64,000 nucleotides of DNA from Clostridiales bacterium UBA1206 (GTDB taxonomy: Bacteria; Bacillota; Clostridia; Oscillospirales; CAG-382). The stretch lies in the NCBI GenBank assembly GCA_002310055.1, contig DBXS01000020.1, forward strand, positions 69,450 through 133,449. The letters are read 5' to 3'. The translations under genes and the position numbers were made by a program. Positions 7,549-16,103 of this stretch are shown piece by piece. Numbering within the stretch: position 1 is the stretch's first letter; each line of letters starts with the position of its first letter. The notes beneath the pieces are model-generated. The model did no database searches, was not told the DNA's origin, and saw nothing but the letters and a program-made list of their open reading frames with translations.

Positions 7549-8547
7549 ATGGCGTATATCGAAAACGTCGTCTTCCCCTCGTTCGACCTGAGTCCGGAGC
7601 TCAGGATAATTTCCAAAAACTTCACCTCGTCCAGCCGCTTTGCGGCGCTGCGGACGGGCAAAAGCATGAGCGGCATCACCGATACGGCGGGCATGAACGC
7701 GATCCGCGGCCTTTCCGACGGCGAAAGCACGGCCATCACCTGCTTCTGCCCCGCGCCGGTCGGAGCGGTGGTCTGCCGCTGCGGCGAAAAATATACCGTG
7801 CGCATAAATTCGGTGACCGCGGCGCTCGTAAAGCGCGCGCAGGAGGTGCGCGAGCTCACGCGCGAGGTGTTTGCCGGGCTGGATTCCATCTGCGCCGCAC
7901 CGTGCGTGGAACCCGAAAACATGCCGCGGCTCAGGCGCGCCGTGTTCCTGCAGCAGCGCATAAACGAATATATCACGCGGGCGCTGCTCCCGCTCAGCGA
8001 AAAATTCGCGCCCGTCGATTTTACACAGACGGTGCGCAGCTGCGCCGCCGCGGCTTCCGACGCTCTCGCGGGTTCAGGGCTCGGCGTAGTATGCACCGGC
8101 GACCTCGGTGAAGCTCCGGTGTTCGTTTCGCGCAAGGATCTCGCATATGCGGTGCTTTCGCTGCTGGCGCTGGCGTTTTCGCTCACAAACGGAAGACTTG
8201 TCGAAATCAGGATCGACCGCGGCAAATCGGGCGTTTCGGCGGATATGATGTTTTCGGTGACCAACCAAAACGGCGCGCGTTTCCGCCGCCTGCTCGACCC
8301 GGAATACTTTTCCAAAGACCTGCCGGGCGAAAAATGCGCCGAAACGTTGTTTCTGGCTTCGTATTCGCGGCTGATGTGCGATCTCAGCGGCGGGGAACTG
8401 CTGTATTCGCTTTCGGGCGGCGTGGCGCATCTCACGCCGACGTTCCCCGTGATGCGCAGCGACACGGTGACTCTGTGCTCGCCTCCGCTGATCCCGCGCG
8501 AGCTTGCGCTTTACGCCAAAGCGCTGTTCGAATGCTTTGCTCATTGA
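7549..8547 (+). CDS. Histidine-kinase-like protein, probably inactive
   Basis: A 332-residue soluble protein of uncertain role. Residues 1-85 look like a small sensor segment; about 90-150 form a helical part resembling a dimerisation domain (RAQEVRELTREVF, LQQRINEYITRALL); about 160-300 resemble a GHKL ATPase domain. The N-box, usually with Asn contacting Mg-ATP, reads LAYAVLSLLALAF, with no Asn, and no clear phospho-acceptor His or glycine-rich lid is visible. This suggests a decayed or non-catalytic kinase relative. No membrane segment. ATG follows GGGCGG weakly; it sits just past the clpX terminator and may depend on read-through. Confidence 0.55.
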   Translation: MAYIENVVFPSFDLSPELRIISKNFTSSSRFAALRTGKSMSGITDTAGMNAIRGLSDGESTAITCFCPAPVGAVVCRCGEKYTVRINSVTAALVKRAQEVRELTREVFAGLDSICAAPCVEPENMPRLRRAVFLQQRINEYITRALLPLSEKFAPVDFTQTVRSCAAAASDALAGSGLGVVCTGDLGEAPVFVSRKDLAYAVLSLLALAFSLTNGRLVEIRIDRGKSGVSADMMFSVTNQNGARFRRLLDPEYFSKDLPGEKCAETLFLASYSRLMCDLSGGELLYSLSGGVAHLTPTFPVMRSDTVTLCSPPLIPRELALYAKALFECFAH

Positions 8548-8597
8548 AACGCGGCAAAAAGTTTACAAATACTCATATATGTGAAACAATTATTCAT

Positions 8598-8626
8598 TTG
8601 ACAAAACGACAAATTTGTTTTATAAT
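8598..8626 (+). promoter_or_regulatory. Perfect consensus sigma-A promoter
   Basis: TTGACA (8598-8603), 17 bases, TATAAT (8621-8626). Predicted start near 8633, leader about 34 bases to ATG 8667. Confidence 0.85.
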
Positions 8627-8666
8627 ATCTTAGAACGTACGCAACAGTTTTCCGGAGGTGCGTCTA

Positions 8667-9635
8667 ATGTCCGCAGCGTTCAGGAATTTTATACTTACTT
8701 TTATAATAATGCTGCTCGTGTTCGGCTTTATCGCCTATAAGGCGCTGCCGGATATCAGGGCCGTGCTGTTCCCCGAACCCGAAGAATCCGCCGAGGAATC
8801 GTCCGAACCGGCCGAAGAATCGTCGGGAGTCGAAGAATCCTCTTCCGAATCTTCCGCCTCCGAACCGGCTGTGGTCGAGGATAACGTGTTCGATTGCATC
8901 ATCGCCGCAAAGAACGACGCCGGCGCGGTGTGCTCGCTCATATTCGTCTCGGTCTCGGAACTCAACAAGACCTACACGGTCTGCCGCATTCCGGTCGACC
9001 TGCACGTCAAGGACGGCGGCATCTACCGCACGCTCGCTTCCCAGCTCGGCGCAAACAACGCCGACTATATGCTGCGCAAGCTTTCGCCGCTGGTGGGCAG
9101 GGAACTCAAGCACTACATAATCTGCAATACCGATTCGCTCGTCGCCCTCGTCTCCGCCGCCGAAAAAGCCGGTTCGCACATCACCGTCAACATACCGTAC
9201 CAGGTCAGGTATCTGGACCCCAGCTTTATAGATATCGAAGACAAGACCGAAGAAATGTACAAGACCTTAAGCGGCAGCGTGATGCTCGACACCGAAAACA
9301 TCGGCCCCGTGTTCAATTCCTACGCCGACGATCAGTCGGTCACCGACTATTATTTCCAGGATTCCACGCTGGGCATGGGCATTTTCCACGTCGTGTGTTC
9401 CATAGCGGGCTTCGGCACCGACACCACCACGCTCGCCAAGCTGCACGGCTCGGTGCGCACCGACATCCCGCTTTCGGACGTGCTCAAGTATTCGCGGCTG
9501 CTGTTCGCCTACAGTCAGTATACCGTCAAGCAGGTCACATATCCTTCGGCGTATTACAGCAGCAACAAGGTAACGGTCAAGATCCCCAACTGGCAAAAAG
9601 GCATAAAAGATCTTGCCGCCGACGAAGAAAAATAA
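8667..9635 (+). CDS. LytR-CpsA-Psr-like membrane protein with altered active site
   Basis: A 322-residue protein with one N-terminal membrane segment (about 5-27), a Glu/Ser-rich extracytoplasmic linker (about 36-72) and a globular domain that resembles LCP phosphotransferases, which attach wall teichoic acid or capsule to peptidoglycan. The similarity lies in the order strand-IPVDLHV, LASQLGANNADYMLRKL, then GRELKHYIICNTDSLVALV and VNIPYQVRYLD. In active LCP proteins the first block is IPRDxYV; the Arg is Val here, and other active-site Arg residues are not evident. It may bind rather than transfer polyprenyl phosphates. ATG 8667 is 8 bases after GGAGG; GTG at 8658 overlaps that site. Family assignment is tentative. 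Confidence 0.6.
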   Translation: MSAAFRNFILTFIIMLLVFGFIAYKALPDIRAVLFPEPEESAEESSEPAEESSGVEESSSESSASEPAVVEDNVFDCIIAAKNDAGAVCSLIFVSVSELNKTYTVCRIPVDLHVKDGGIYRTLASQLGANNADYMLRKLSPLVGRELKHYIICNTDSLVALVSAAEKAGSHITVNIPYQVRYLDPSFIDIEDKTEEMYKTLSGSVMLDTENIGPVFNSYADDQSVTDYYFQDSTLGMGIFHVVCSIAGFGTDTTTLAKLHGSVRTDIPLSDVLKYSRLLFAYSQYTVKQVTYPSAYYSSNKVTVKIPNWQKGIKDLAADEEK

Positions 9636-9645
9636 TAAAAAGCTA

Positions 9646-9674
9646 TTGCATTATTCAAAAAAACGTGATATTAT
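9646..9674 (+). promoter_or_regulatory. Promoter for the ferredoxin gene
   Basis: TTGCAT (9646-9651), 17 bases, TATTAT (9669-9674), about 24 bases before the predicted GGAGG-preceded ATG at 9705. Confidence 0.65.
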
Positions 9675-9704
9675 AAATCAAACCCAAAACGGAGGTGTGT
9701 TTTT

Positions 9705-9878
9705 ATGGCATACGTAATTGACAAAGAGCTGTGTCTCGGCTGCGGCACCTGCGAGGCAGAATGCCCGGTTTCCGCTATCACCGTCGACGAAGACGGCAAA
9801 TACATAATCGATCCCGATCAGTGCCTCGATTGCGGTACATGCGCCGGCGTTTGCCCCGTTGACGCCCCCAAAGGCTGA
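9705..9878 (+). CDS. 2[4Fe-4S] ferredoxin
   Basis: A 57-residue electron carrier of the clostridial type. Two Cys-x2-Cys-x2-Cys-x3-Cys-Pro motifs are complete: CLGCGTCEAECP (residues 10-21) and CLDCGTCAGVCP (40-51), each ligating one cubane cluster. Such ferredoxins receive electrons from pyruvate:ferredoxin oxidoreductase and supply hydrogenase or Rnf. Start MAYVIDKE is preceded by ACGGAGGTG with 8-base spacing. It has its own promoter, is flanked by a 14-bp inverted repeat, and so is probably transcribed alone at high level. Confidence 0.97.
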   Translation: MAYVIDKELCLGCGTCEAECPVSAITVDEDGKYIIDPDQCLDCGTCAGVCPVDAPKG

Positions 9879-9902
9879 ACAAACGGCTTAACAAACAAAC
9901 AC

Positions 9903-9936
9903 ACTTTACCCATAGATTAGCGTCTATGGGTAAAGT
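9903..9936. repeat. Perfect 14-bp inverted repeat after the ferredoxin gene
   Basis: Arms 9903-9916 and 9923-9936 are exactly complementary with a 6-base loop. There is no T-run after it on the plus strand, so it is an atypical terminator, an mRNA 3' protector or an operator for the following gene, whose GTG start lies 10 bases downstream. Confidence 0.7.
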
Positions 9937-9945
9937 TATCTGTGG

Positions 9946-10671
9946 GTGAATTTAGTGAACACTGTTACCACCGCCGTCAATTACGGCATCAAGCTTACCG
10001 AATTCGCCGGCGGCATACGTTTCGGCACCGATTCGCTGCTCGTTTCGGAATTCTGCCCGCGCTGCAGGAACGCGGTCGATTTGGGCTCCGGCAGCGGAGT
10101 CATAGGGCTTATGCTTTTGGCTTCGGGCAGGGCGAAGACCGTTTCGGGCGTGGAGATATCGCCCGAATACGCGCGTCTTGCCGTGCGCAACGCCGGGCAG
10201 AACGGCTTTTCGCAGGAATATTCGTGCGTCTGCGCCGACGTCGCCGACGTAAAGCGGCATTTCCGCGCGGGGATGTTCGGGCTGTGCGTCAGCAATCCGC
10301 CGTATCTTCCCGCCAAAACTGGCCTGACCAACGAAAGCGGACTCAAGCACGCCGCATTCCACGAAACGACTGCCGACATAGGCGGTTTCTGCGCCGCCGC
10401 CGCGTATCTGCTCAAATACGGCGGAAAATTCTGCTGCGTTTACCGGCCGGAATACCTTCAGCGGCTGATTTCCGCCGCGGGCGAAAACGGCCTTGCGCTC
10501 AAGCGGCTGCGCTTCGTCCACCCGGATAAGAACTCGCCGCCCTCGCTGCTGCTCGTGGAATTCCGCAAAGGCGGCGGAGCGGGCGCTTCGGTGATGCCGC
10601 CGCTGTTCATATACGACGACGCGGAACACAAAATTTTCGGCGCCGAGATCCAAAGAACGATCTCGCGCTGA
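9946..10671 (+). CDS. tRNA1(Val) adenine-N6 methyltransferase-like protein (YabB/TrmN6)
   Basis: A 241-residue class I SAM-dependent methyltransferase. GGIRFGTDSLLVSEF opens the domain, VDLGSGSGVIGL is motif I (SAM binding, about residues 45-56), and SNPPYLP is the NPPY catalytic motif of N6-adenine methyltransferases. The family modifies A37 of tRNA1(Val) in E. coli; the substrate here is inferred. GTG at 9946 and GTG at 9955 are both possible starts; GGGTG overlaps the first, and no strong ribosome site decides. It ends 25 bases before the giant protease gene. Confidence 0.85.
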   Translation: MNLVNTVTTAVNYGIKLTEFAGGIRFGTDSLLVSEFCPRCRNAVDLGSGSGVIGLMLLASGRAKTVSGVEISPEYARLAVRNAGQNGFSQEYSCVCADVADVKRHFRAGMFGLCVSNPPYLPAKTGLTNESGLKHAAFHETTADIGGFCAAAAYLLKYGGKFCCVYRPEYLQRLISAAGENGLALKRLRFVHPDKNSPPSLLLVEFRKGGGAGASVMPPLFIYDDAEHKIFGAEIQRTISR

Positions 10672-10685
10672 AGACCTGAGTCCTA

Positions 10686-10691
10686 TATAAT
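10686..10691 (+). promoter_or_regulatory. TATAAT element directly before the subtilase start
   Basis: A perfect -10 hexamer ends 5 bases before the ATG at 10697, and no Shine-Dalgarno site is visible. If used, transcription would begin at or next to the ATG and the mRNA would be leaderless. No good -35 box is present, so this is only a candidate. Confidence 0.35.
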
Positions 10692-10696
10692 ACAAA

Positions 10697-13600
10697 ATGA
10701 AGACCATCAGAACAACGCTCATAGCTTTCCTCGCGGCGGTGATAACGCTTACCGCCCTTGCTCCTTGCGGCATTTTTGCCGCACGGGCGGAAAGCGCGGG
10801 CGTTTTTTCGCGTTTTGACGAGTTGAGGTCCCGCTTTATCGCGGGGGACCCGGACGCAGAAATATGCGAACTGCCGGAAGGCGGCGAGCGCGCGGTGCTC
10901 GCGTTCAGGCAAAGCGTTGCGCCGGCCGCGGCGCTTAAAATGCTTAATAAAATGGGCGCTTTTCGCCCGCTCGCCTATACGTCGCAGATGGTGTTCGCCG
11001 TGGGCGTTACGGCGGAAGAAGCGCGCGAGATCTGCGGCGGCGCGCTGCTTTACTGCGTGCCGGACGAAGAAAACGATATTTCGCTCTGCTCGGAAGATGA
11101 TATCCCTTACGAACTCGGCGCCATCGGGGTGCAGCCCGTAAACGACGGCGGCAGGGGAGTGACGGTAGCGGTGCTGGACAGCGGCGTGGACCGCACCTGC
11201 GAACAGCTCGCGCACGCCGATATCCTGCCCGGCTGGGACGCTGTCGCCGGAACGGGCGACGTCGTGACCGACGAAGCGGGGCACGGCACCGCGGTGTGCC
11301 GCATAATCTGCGGCGAAGGCTACGGCGTTTCGCAGGGCGCGACTCTGCTGCCGGTGCGCATAACGGGCGACGGCAAAAAAATAAAGACTTCGCACCTTGT
11401 CGAAAGTCTGTACTACGCCGCCGACGCGGGCGCCGACGTCATAAATATGTCGTTCGGCGGTTATATAGAAAACGCCGCCGAAAGCGAGGCGGTCGCCTAC
11501 GCCGTGAGCAAAGGCTGCGTGCTCGTCGCATCGGCGGGCAACGAAGGCGCCGACCCCGAATACGCGGGCAGGTATTCCTACCCCGCGTCGTTCGACGGCG
11601 TCGTCAGCGTGGCGTCTTTCGGCGCCGACGGAAAACTCAGCGCGTTTTCGCAGTATAACGACAAAGTCGATATCTGCGCCCCGGGCGAAGGGCTCGCCGT
11701 GTTCGCCGGAACGGGCGACGCCGGTATGCCTCAGGGCACGTCGTTTTCCACCGCTTACGTTTCCGCCGCCGCGGCGCTTTGTACAGAAAAACTCGGCGAG
11801 CGCATAAACACCGCGCGCTTTGAAAAAATGCTCGAATACGCCGCAAACGGCAAACGCGGCGAAAAAGACGGCTGGGGGAACCTGTATATACCCGCGCTGC
11901 TCGAATGCGCAGATATGCCTTACGTCGAAGGCGTGCGGATGAACGGCGCGTATTTTTCCGAAATATCTGCGCGGTTCCAAAACTGTACTGCGCTGCTCGA
12001 CGGCGAACCGTACGAAAGCGGCGAGATCATCTTTTCGCAGGGGCGGCACACGCTCACGGTGACGGACGCCCGCGGCGAAGTCACGTTCGAATTTTACGTC
12101 GATACGCTTCCGCTCACTTTCGAGACCGAAAAAGGCGAAGGCTGGGTGGCGTTCGTGTTCGAACGCGGCAGCGCGACGCTCGACGGCAAAAAATACACTT
12201 CCGGCACGCACATAACCCGCCGCGGCGACCACGTTTTCGAACTTACGGGCCCCTACGGCAACAAAGTCGGAACATCGTTTTCTATTTCAAATTCGCTCCC
12301 CGCGGTATTCGGCGCGGCGCCGGATGAAGTCTGTACCCGGCCGATAGAGATAACCGCGGTCGGCAAAGGCAAGACCTGCCTCGACGGCGGTGAATTCGAA
12401 GGGAGCGCTTACGTCTATACGAACGGCAAGCATACGGTAAAAGTCACCGATATCACCGGCGAGACCGCGCGCGAATTCACATTCACGCTGGATATCGCGC
12501 ATTCGCCGCTCACCGGGACGGTCGCCGAAGGCGGGGCGTTTTTCGACCCCGAATACGGATACGCCGCCTGCTGGGGACCCGGCGGCGCCACGCTCACGCT
12601 TTACGCGTTAGAAGACCTGACTACGCCGATACGCGAAATGACGCTCCCCGGCGAAATAGTCGGCGTGTTTGCCGAAGACGGGCTCGTCTGCGCCGTGCAT
12701 TCCTGCGGCTGGCGCACGTTCCGGAGGGACGATATACTGTTCGGCGAAGGCGACGCGGGCGAATATTTTGCGGAAGACGCGAATATCTCCGACGCGTGTA
12801 TGCTCGGCGGAGACGTGTTCTTCGCCGACGAATCGGGTTCGGTTTTCCGCGGCGAAGACAAAAAAGATATGCTTTCCGCCGGCGGACGTTCGGTGCTTCT
12901 GGCTTCGGCGGGGGAAAAGGTTTACGCCTATTCCGCCTACACTCCCGGCATTATTTACGAATATTTCTCCGGCGCGTGGAAAGAACTTGAACTCGCAAAC
13001 GAACCCGGGTATTTTTCGCTTTCGGCGAGCGGATCCTACGTCTGCGTGGGCGGCGACGTCTATAAAGAAGATTTCGGCGTTTCGTGTTTCCGCGTGCCCG
13101 AATCCGAGCGGCTGCTCGCCTGCTCGGGCGGATACGCGCTCACTTCCGCCGGCGTTTACGATATCGTTACCGCCGAACGTACCGGCGCGTTCCCGTCGCT
13201 CGTTTCGTATTATTCGGTCTGCGGCGAATACGCCGCCGCCGTCGCGCCCGACGGGACTTATATACTTTCTTCGTCCGCATACGGTTTCGGCGCCGCAAGG
13301 CCCGCGGACGCGTTCGCGGGGGACGCCGATCCTTCCGACGATTTCACGCTCCGCGCCGAGCTTGCGCCCGATCTGCGCGTGTGCGACGCCGCCTGCGGCG
13401 ATTCGGGCTATGTGTTCGCCGCGGCAAAAGGCGATAACCGCCTGTACGAGATCGACCCCAAGACTCTGGAGCTCAAAAGCGTGACGCATCTAAAATATCA
13501 GCCGCTCAAAATAACGCCGTTCGGCGAAGGCTGCGCAGTCGTGTTCGAAAGGGCGAACTGCGTTTACCTGACCGCGGCGCGCGAATATTTGGAATTCCCG

Positions 13601-16102
13601 CATACCGTCAGCGATATCTGCCTCTGCGGCGGCGAGATCTTCGCCGTTTCGCGCGGGGCGCTTCTCAGAACGCCGGCTTCGGGCGGCGAAGTACAAGAAG
13701 TTGCGCTGTTTGAAAACGTCAGGCAGATCGCCGCGTACAAAGATATGCTTTGCGTGCTCGCCGGCGACGAGGTGTCGGTCTACGATCCCGCGTCGGGCAA
13801 GGTTCGCGGCAGAGTATCGGCGGAATTCCGCCGCAGTTTCGCCGTTTCGGACGAATACGTATTCGTTGGAGCGGACGCGTTCCGCGGCGAAACGCTCGAA
13901 CCCGTTTCAAATATCGGCGAATCCCCGTCCTGTTCGCGCGGGGGCGCGGCGTTTGGCGAAAGCGGGGTCTGCCGCGTGTCCGACGGCGAACGGCTTTCGG
14001 AAACGCCCGTCTACGGCGTGAAATGCGTCATAACTCCCGCGTTTGAACTGCTCATATTCGGCGAAAACTCGCTCGCCTCGGTGTCCTGCACCGGCGATAT
14101 CGCAAACGGATTGAACATCTACGGCGTTTCCGACGGCGGCGTGTATTACGATACGGCGTCGTTCGGCTGCGAGATGGGGATACTGTATCTGGACGGCGAA
14201 GTAACAGAAAACGTTTCGCATACCGAAAAAGTCGGCGCTCACGAACTGCGCGCGGCGCTGCCGTTCGGCATTTCGCGCACGGTGACGTTCCGCCTGCTGC
14301 GCAACGCGCAAAAAATAGAACTCCCCGCCGCCGCAATAGAACTCGCGCCCGGGCAGAGCGTACAGCTTTCGCCCAGGATCACGCCCGCCGACGCGGTTTG
14401 CAATATTTTGTATTCTTCCGATTCTCCCGCCGTAGCCGTCGACGAAAACGGCCGCGTCACCGCGGTGGAACACGGCAGCGCCGTTATAACCGCGCGCGTG
14501 GAAGGCACCGAGCTTTACGCGCAGTGCGGCATAAACGTAGCGCGTGAGACTCTGGTATTCGCCGAAAACTCGTATACCGCGGACCGCCGCAGCGGCATAG
14601 TTACGGGCGTGACCGCCGGCACGACTGCGACCGAACTGCTTTCGCATATACTCAATTCCGAAAACACATTCGTGTTCGATCTTTCGGGCAAAGAAGTCAA
14701 AGACGGCGTGCTCTGCACCGGAATGACGGTACAGAAACGTTCCGGCGGCAAAGTGACCGACACGCTTAAAATAGCCGTTGCCGGCGACGCAGACCGCGAC
14801 GGGAACATCACGGTCGCCGACGTCGATATTCTTTACCGGCATCTGCGCGGCAGCCGCGTGCAGACCGGCGTCGTCGCCGCGGCGCTTGACGTCAACCGCA
14901 ACGGAAAAGTCACTTCCTCAGACTTAAAAGCGATCTATCCGCTCGTACAGCGCGGCAAATCGCCGGTTTCTTCAAATAGTATCGCGCTCCGGGCGCCCGA
15001 TTTCGTAAGCCCCGGCGCGGTCTTCCCGGTGTATATAGACGTTTCTTCGCTCGCAAGCGGCACGGTAGGCGGAGTTTTGAAATACGATAAAAACGCTTTG
15101 CAATTCGACCGTATGACCGAAAACCTGAGCGAGATCTGCACGGGACGTTCAAACGGCGAAGTGGAATTTATAGCTCCCGCGGTCGAACGCGCCGACGGCG
15201 ATATAATATGCGTGTATCTGCACGCAGCCGAAGACTTGCAGAACGCCGAACTGCGGCTCGGGGATATTTCGGCTTACTGTGACGGCGAACTCGTTTCGCT
15301 TGCCGACGCCGCCGTTTCGGTGCCGGTGCGCGCCCCGGGCGCGGCGCTGGAAGTCAAGTGTCAAAACGCCGAACTCGAATTCGATCCTTCGGTGCATTCT
15401 TATTTGCTCACCGTGCCGTACGGCGAAAATAAACTTGAACTTGAAATAAGCGCGCCCGCCGAATGTTTCGTCTTCACGTCGCCCGCCGTCCTTGCCGACG
15501 AAGGCGTCACCGCGGTGACTTTAACTTACGTCACCCCCGCCGAAACGCTCGTTTACGTGTTCAACGCCGAACACGGCGAAAAGCGCGAGCCGGACTGCGA
15601 TTCCACGCTCGGCGCGATAACCGTGACCGGCGCCGAACTTGAACCCGCGTTTTCGCCGCGGATAAACGAATACTCGGTCCGCGCGCCGCAGGGCGTGGCC
15701 GTTACGGTCAGCGCTCACGCAAACAGCAAATACGCATCAGTCGAGACCCGCACGGTCTACGGCGAAGACGGCATAACCTATACGTTCGTCTGCACCTCCG
15801 AGACCGGCGCCGTCACCGAATACACGGTGACTGTTATCACGCGCGAAAAGCCGGAAGAAAGTTCTTCCCCCGCGCCCGAACAGTCCGAAGAGCCTTCGGC
15901 GGCCGAAGAAAGCTCCGCACCCGCGGAAGAGAGTTCCGTTCAGGAAGAGCCTTCCGCGCCGGAAGAGCCGCAGTCTTCGGAAACAGCGCAAAAAGAAAAA
16001 GGCGGCGCTGCAGTCTGGCTGCCCGCCGCCATAGCGGCGTTTGCCGCCGCGGTATGCGTTGTTACGGTGTTATTGCTGCGCCGCCGCGCACGCAAGAAAT
16101 AA
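10697..16102 (+). CDS. Giant modular cell-surface subtilisin-like protease (1801 aa)
   Basis: Signal peptide (1-31); S8 peptidase domain (about 145-390) with Asp161 in AVLDSG, His196 in GHGTAV, oxyanion Asn282 in SAGNEG and Ser349 in GTSFST; three short beta repeats (about 425-600, each with LDGxxY/F...G.HTxxVTDxxG); a long propeller-like region (about 600-1170); Big_2-type Ig domain (about 1208-1280, IELAPGQSVQLSP, VAVDENGRVTAV); dockerin type I (about 1362-1425, GDADRDGNITVADVDILYRH and DVNRNGKVTSSDL); a cohesin-like beta domain (about 1432-1550); two cadherin-like beta-sandwich domains (about 1550-1715); an acidic Ser/Pro linker; and a C-terminal membrane segment followed by RRRARKK. There is no LPXTG. 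The catalytic set is complete, so it should be an active exported protease tethered by its C-terminus; its targets are unknown. Confidence 0.88.
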   Translation: MKTIRTTLIAFLAAVITLTALAPCGIFAARAESAGVFSRFDELRSRFIAGDPDAEICELPEGGERAVLAFRQSVAPAAALKMLNKMGAFRPLAYTSQMVFAVGVTAEEAREICGGALLYCVPDEENDISLCSEDDIPYELGAIGVQPVNDGGRGVTVAVLDSGVDRTCEQLAHADILPGWDAVAGTGDVVTDEAGHGTAVCRIICGEGYGVSQGATLLPVRITGDGKKIKTSHLVESLYYAADAGADVINMSFGGYIENAAESEAVAYAVSKGCVLVASAGNEGADPEYAGRYSYPASFDGVVSVASFGADGKLSAFSQYNDKVDICAPGEGLAVFAGTGDAGMPQGTSFSTAYVSAAAALCTEKLGERINTARFEKMLEYAANGKRGEKDGWGNLYIPALLECADMPYVEGVRMNGAYFSEISARFQNCTALLDGEPYESGEIIFSQGRHTLTVTDARGEVTFEFYVDTLPLTFETEKGEGWVAFVFERGSATLDGKKYTSGTHITRRGDHVFELTGPYGNKVGTSFSISNSLPAVFGAAPDEVCTRPIEITAVGKGKTCLDGGEFEGSAYVYTNGKHTVKVTDITGETAREFTFTLDIAHSPLTGTVAEGGAFFDPEYGYAACWGPGGATLTLYALEDLTTPIREMTLPGEIVGVFAEDGLVCAVHSCGWRTFRRDDILFGEGDAGEYFAEDANISDACMLGGDVFFADESGSVFRGEDKKDMLSAGGRSVLLASAGEKVYAYSAYTPGIIYEYFSGAWKELELANEPGYFSLSASGSYVCVGGDVYKEDFGVSCFRVPESERLLACSGGYALTSAGVYDIVTAERTGAFPSLVSYYSVCGEYAAAVAPDGTYILSSSAYGFGAARPADAFAGDADPSDDFTLRAELAPDLRVCDAACGDSGYVFAAAKGDNRLYEIDPKTLELKSVTHLKYQPLKITPFGEGCAVVFERANCVYLTAAREYLEFPHTVSDICLCGGEIFAVSRGALLRTPASGGEVQEVALFENVRQIAAYKDMLCVLAGDEVSVYDPASGKVRGRVSAEFRRSFAVSDEYVFVGADAFRGETLEPVSNIGESPSCSRGGAAFGESGVCRVSDGERLSETPVYGVKCVITPAFELLIFGENSLASVSCTGDIANGLNIYGVSDGGVYYDTASFGCEMGILYLDGEVTENVSHTEKVGAHELRAALPFGISRTVTFRLLRNAQKIELPAAAIELAPGQSVQLSPRITPADAVCNILYSSDSPAVAVDENGRVTAVEHGSAVITARVEGTELYAQCGINVARETLVFAENSYTADRRSGIVTGVTAGTTATELLSHILNSENTFVFDLSGKEVKDGVLCTGMTVQKRSGGKVTDTLKIAVAGDADRDGNITVADVDILYRHLRGSRVQTGVVAAALDVNRNGKVTSSDLKAIYPLVQRGKSPVSSNSIALRAPDFVSPGAVFPVYIDVSSLASGTVGGVLKYDKNALQFDRMTENLSEICTGRSNGEVEFIAPAVERADGDIICVYLHAAEDLQNAELRLGDISAYCDGELVSLADAAVSVPVRAPGAALEVKCQNAELEFDPSVHSYLLTVPYGENKLELEISAPAECFVFTSPAVLADEGVTAVTLTYVTPAETLVYVFNAEHGEKREPDCDSTLGAITVTGAELEPAFSPRINEYSVRAPQGVAVTVSAHANSKYASVETRTVYGEDGITYTFVCTSETGAVTEYTVTVITREKPEESSSPAPEQSEEPSAAEESSAPAEESSVQEEPSAPEEPQSSETAQKEKGGAAVWLPAAIAAFAAAVCVVTVLLLRRRARKK

Positions 16103-16103
16103 A

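Noticed and set aside
10607..12232. 541-residue open frame on the minus strand
   Set aside because: Lies wholly opposite the subtilase catalytic domain; Arg/Ala/His-rich composition with no motifs is what GC-rich codons give on the reverse strand.
15850..16102. LPXTG sorting signal at the end of the giant protease
   Set aside because: The C-terminus has a linker, a membrane helix and a basic tail but no LPXTG or variant before the helix.
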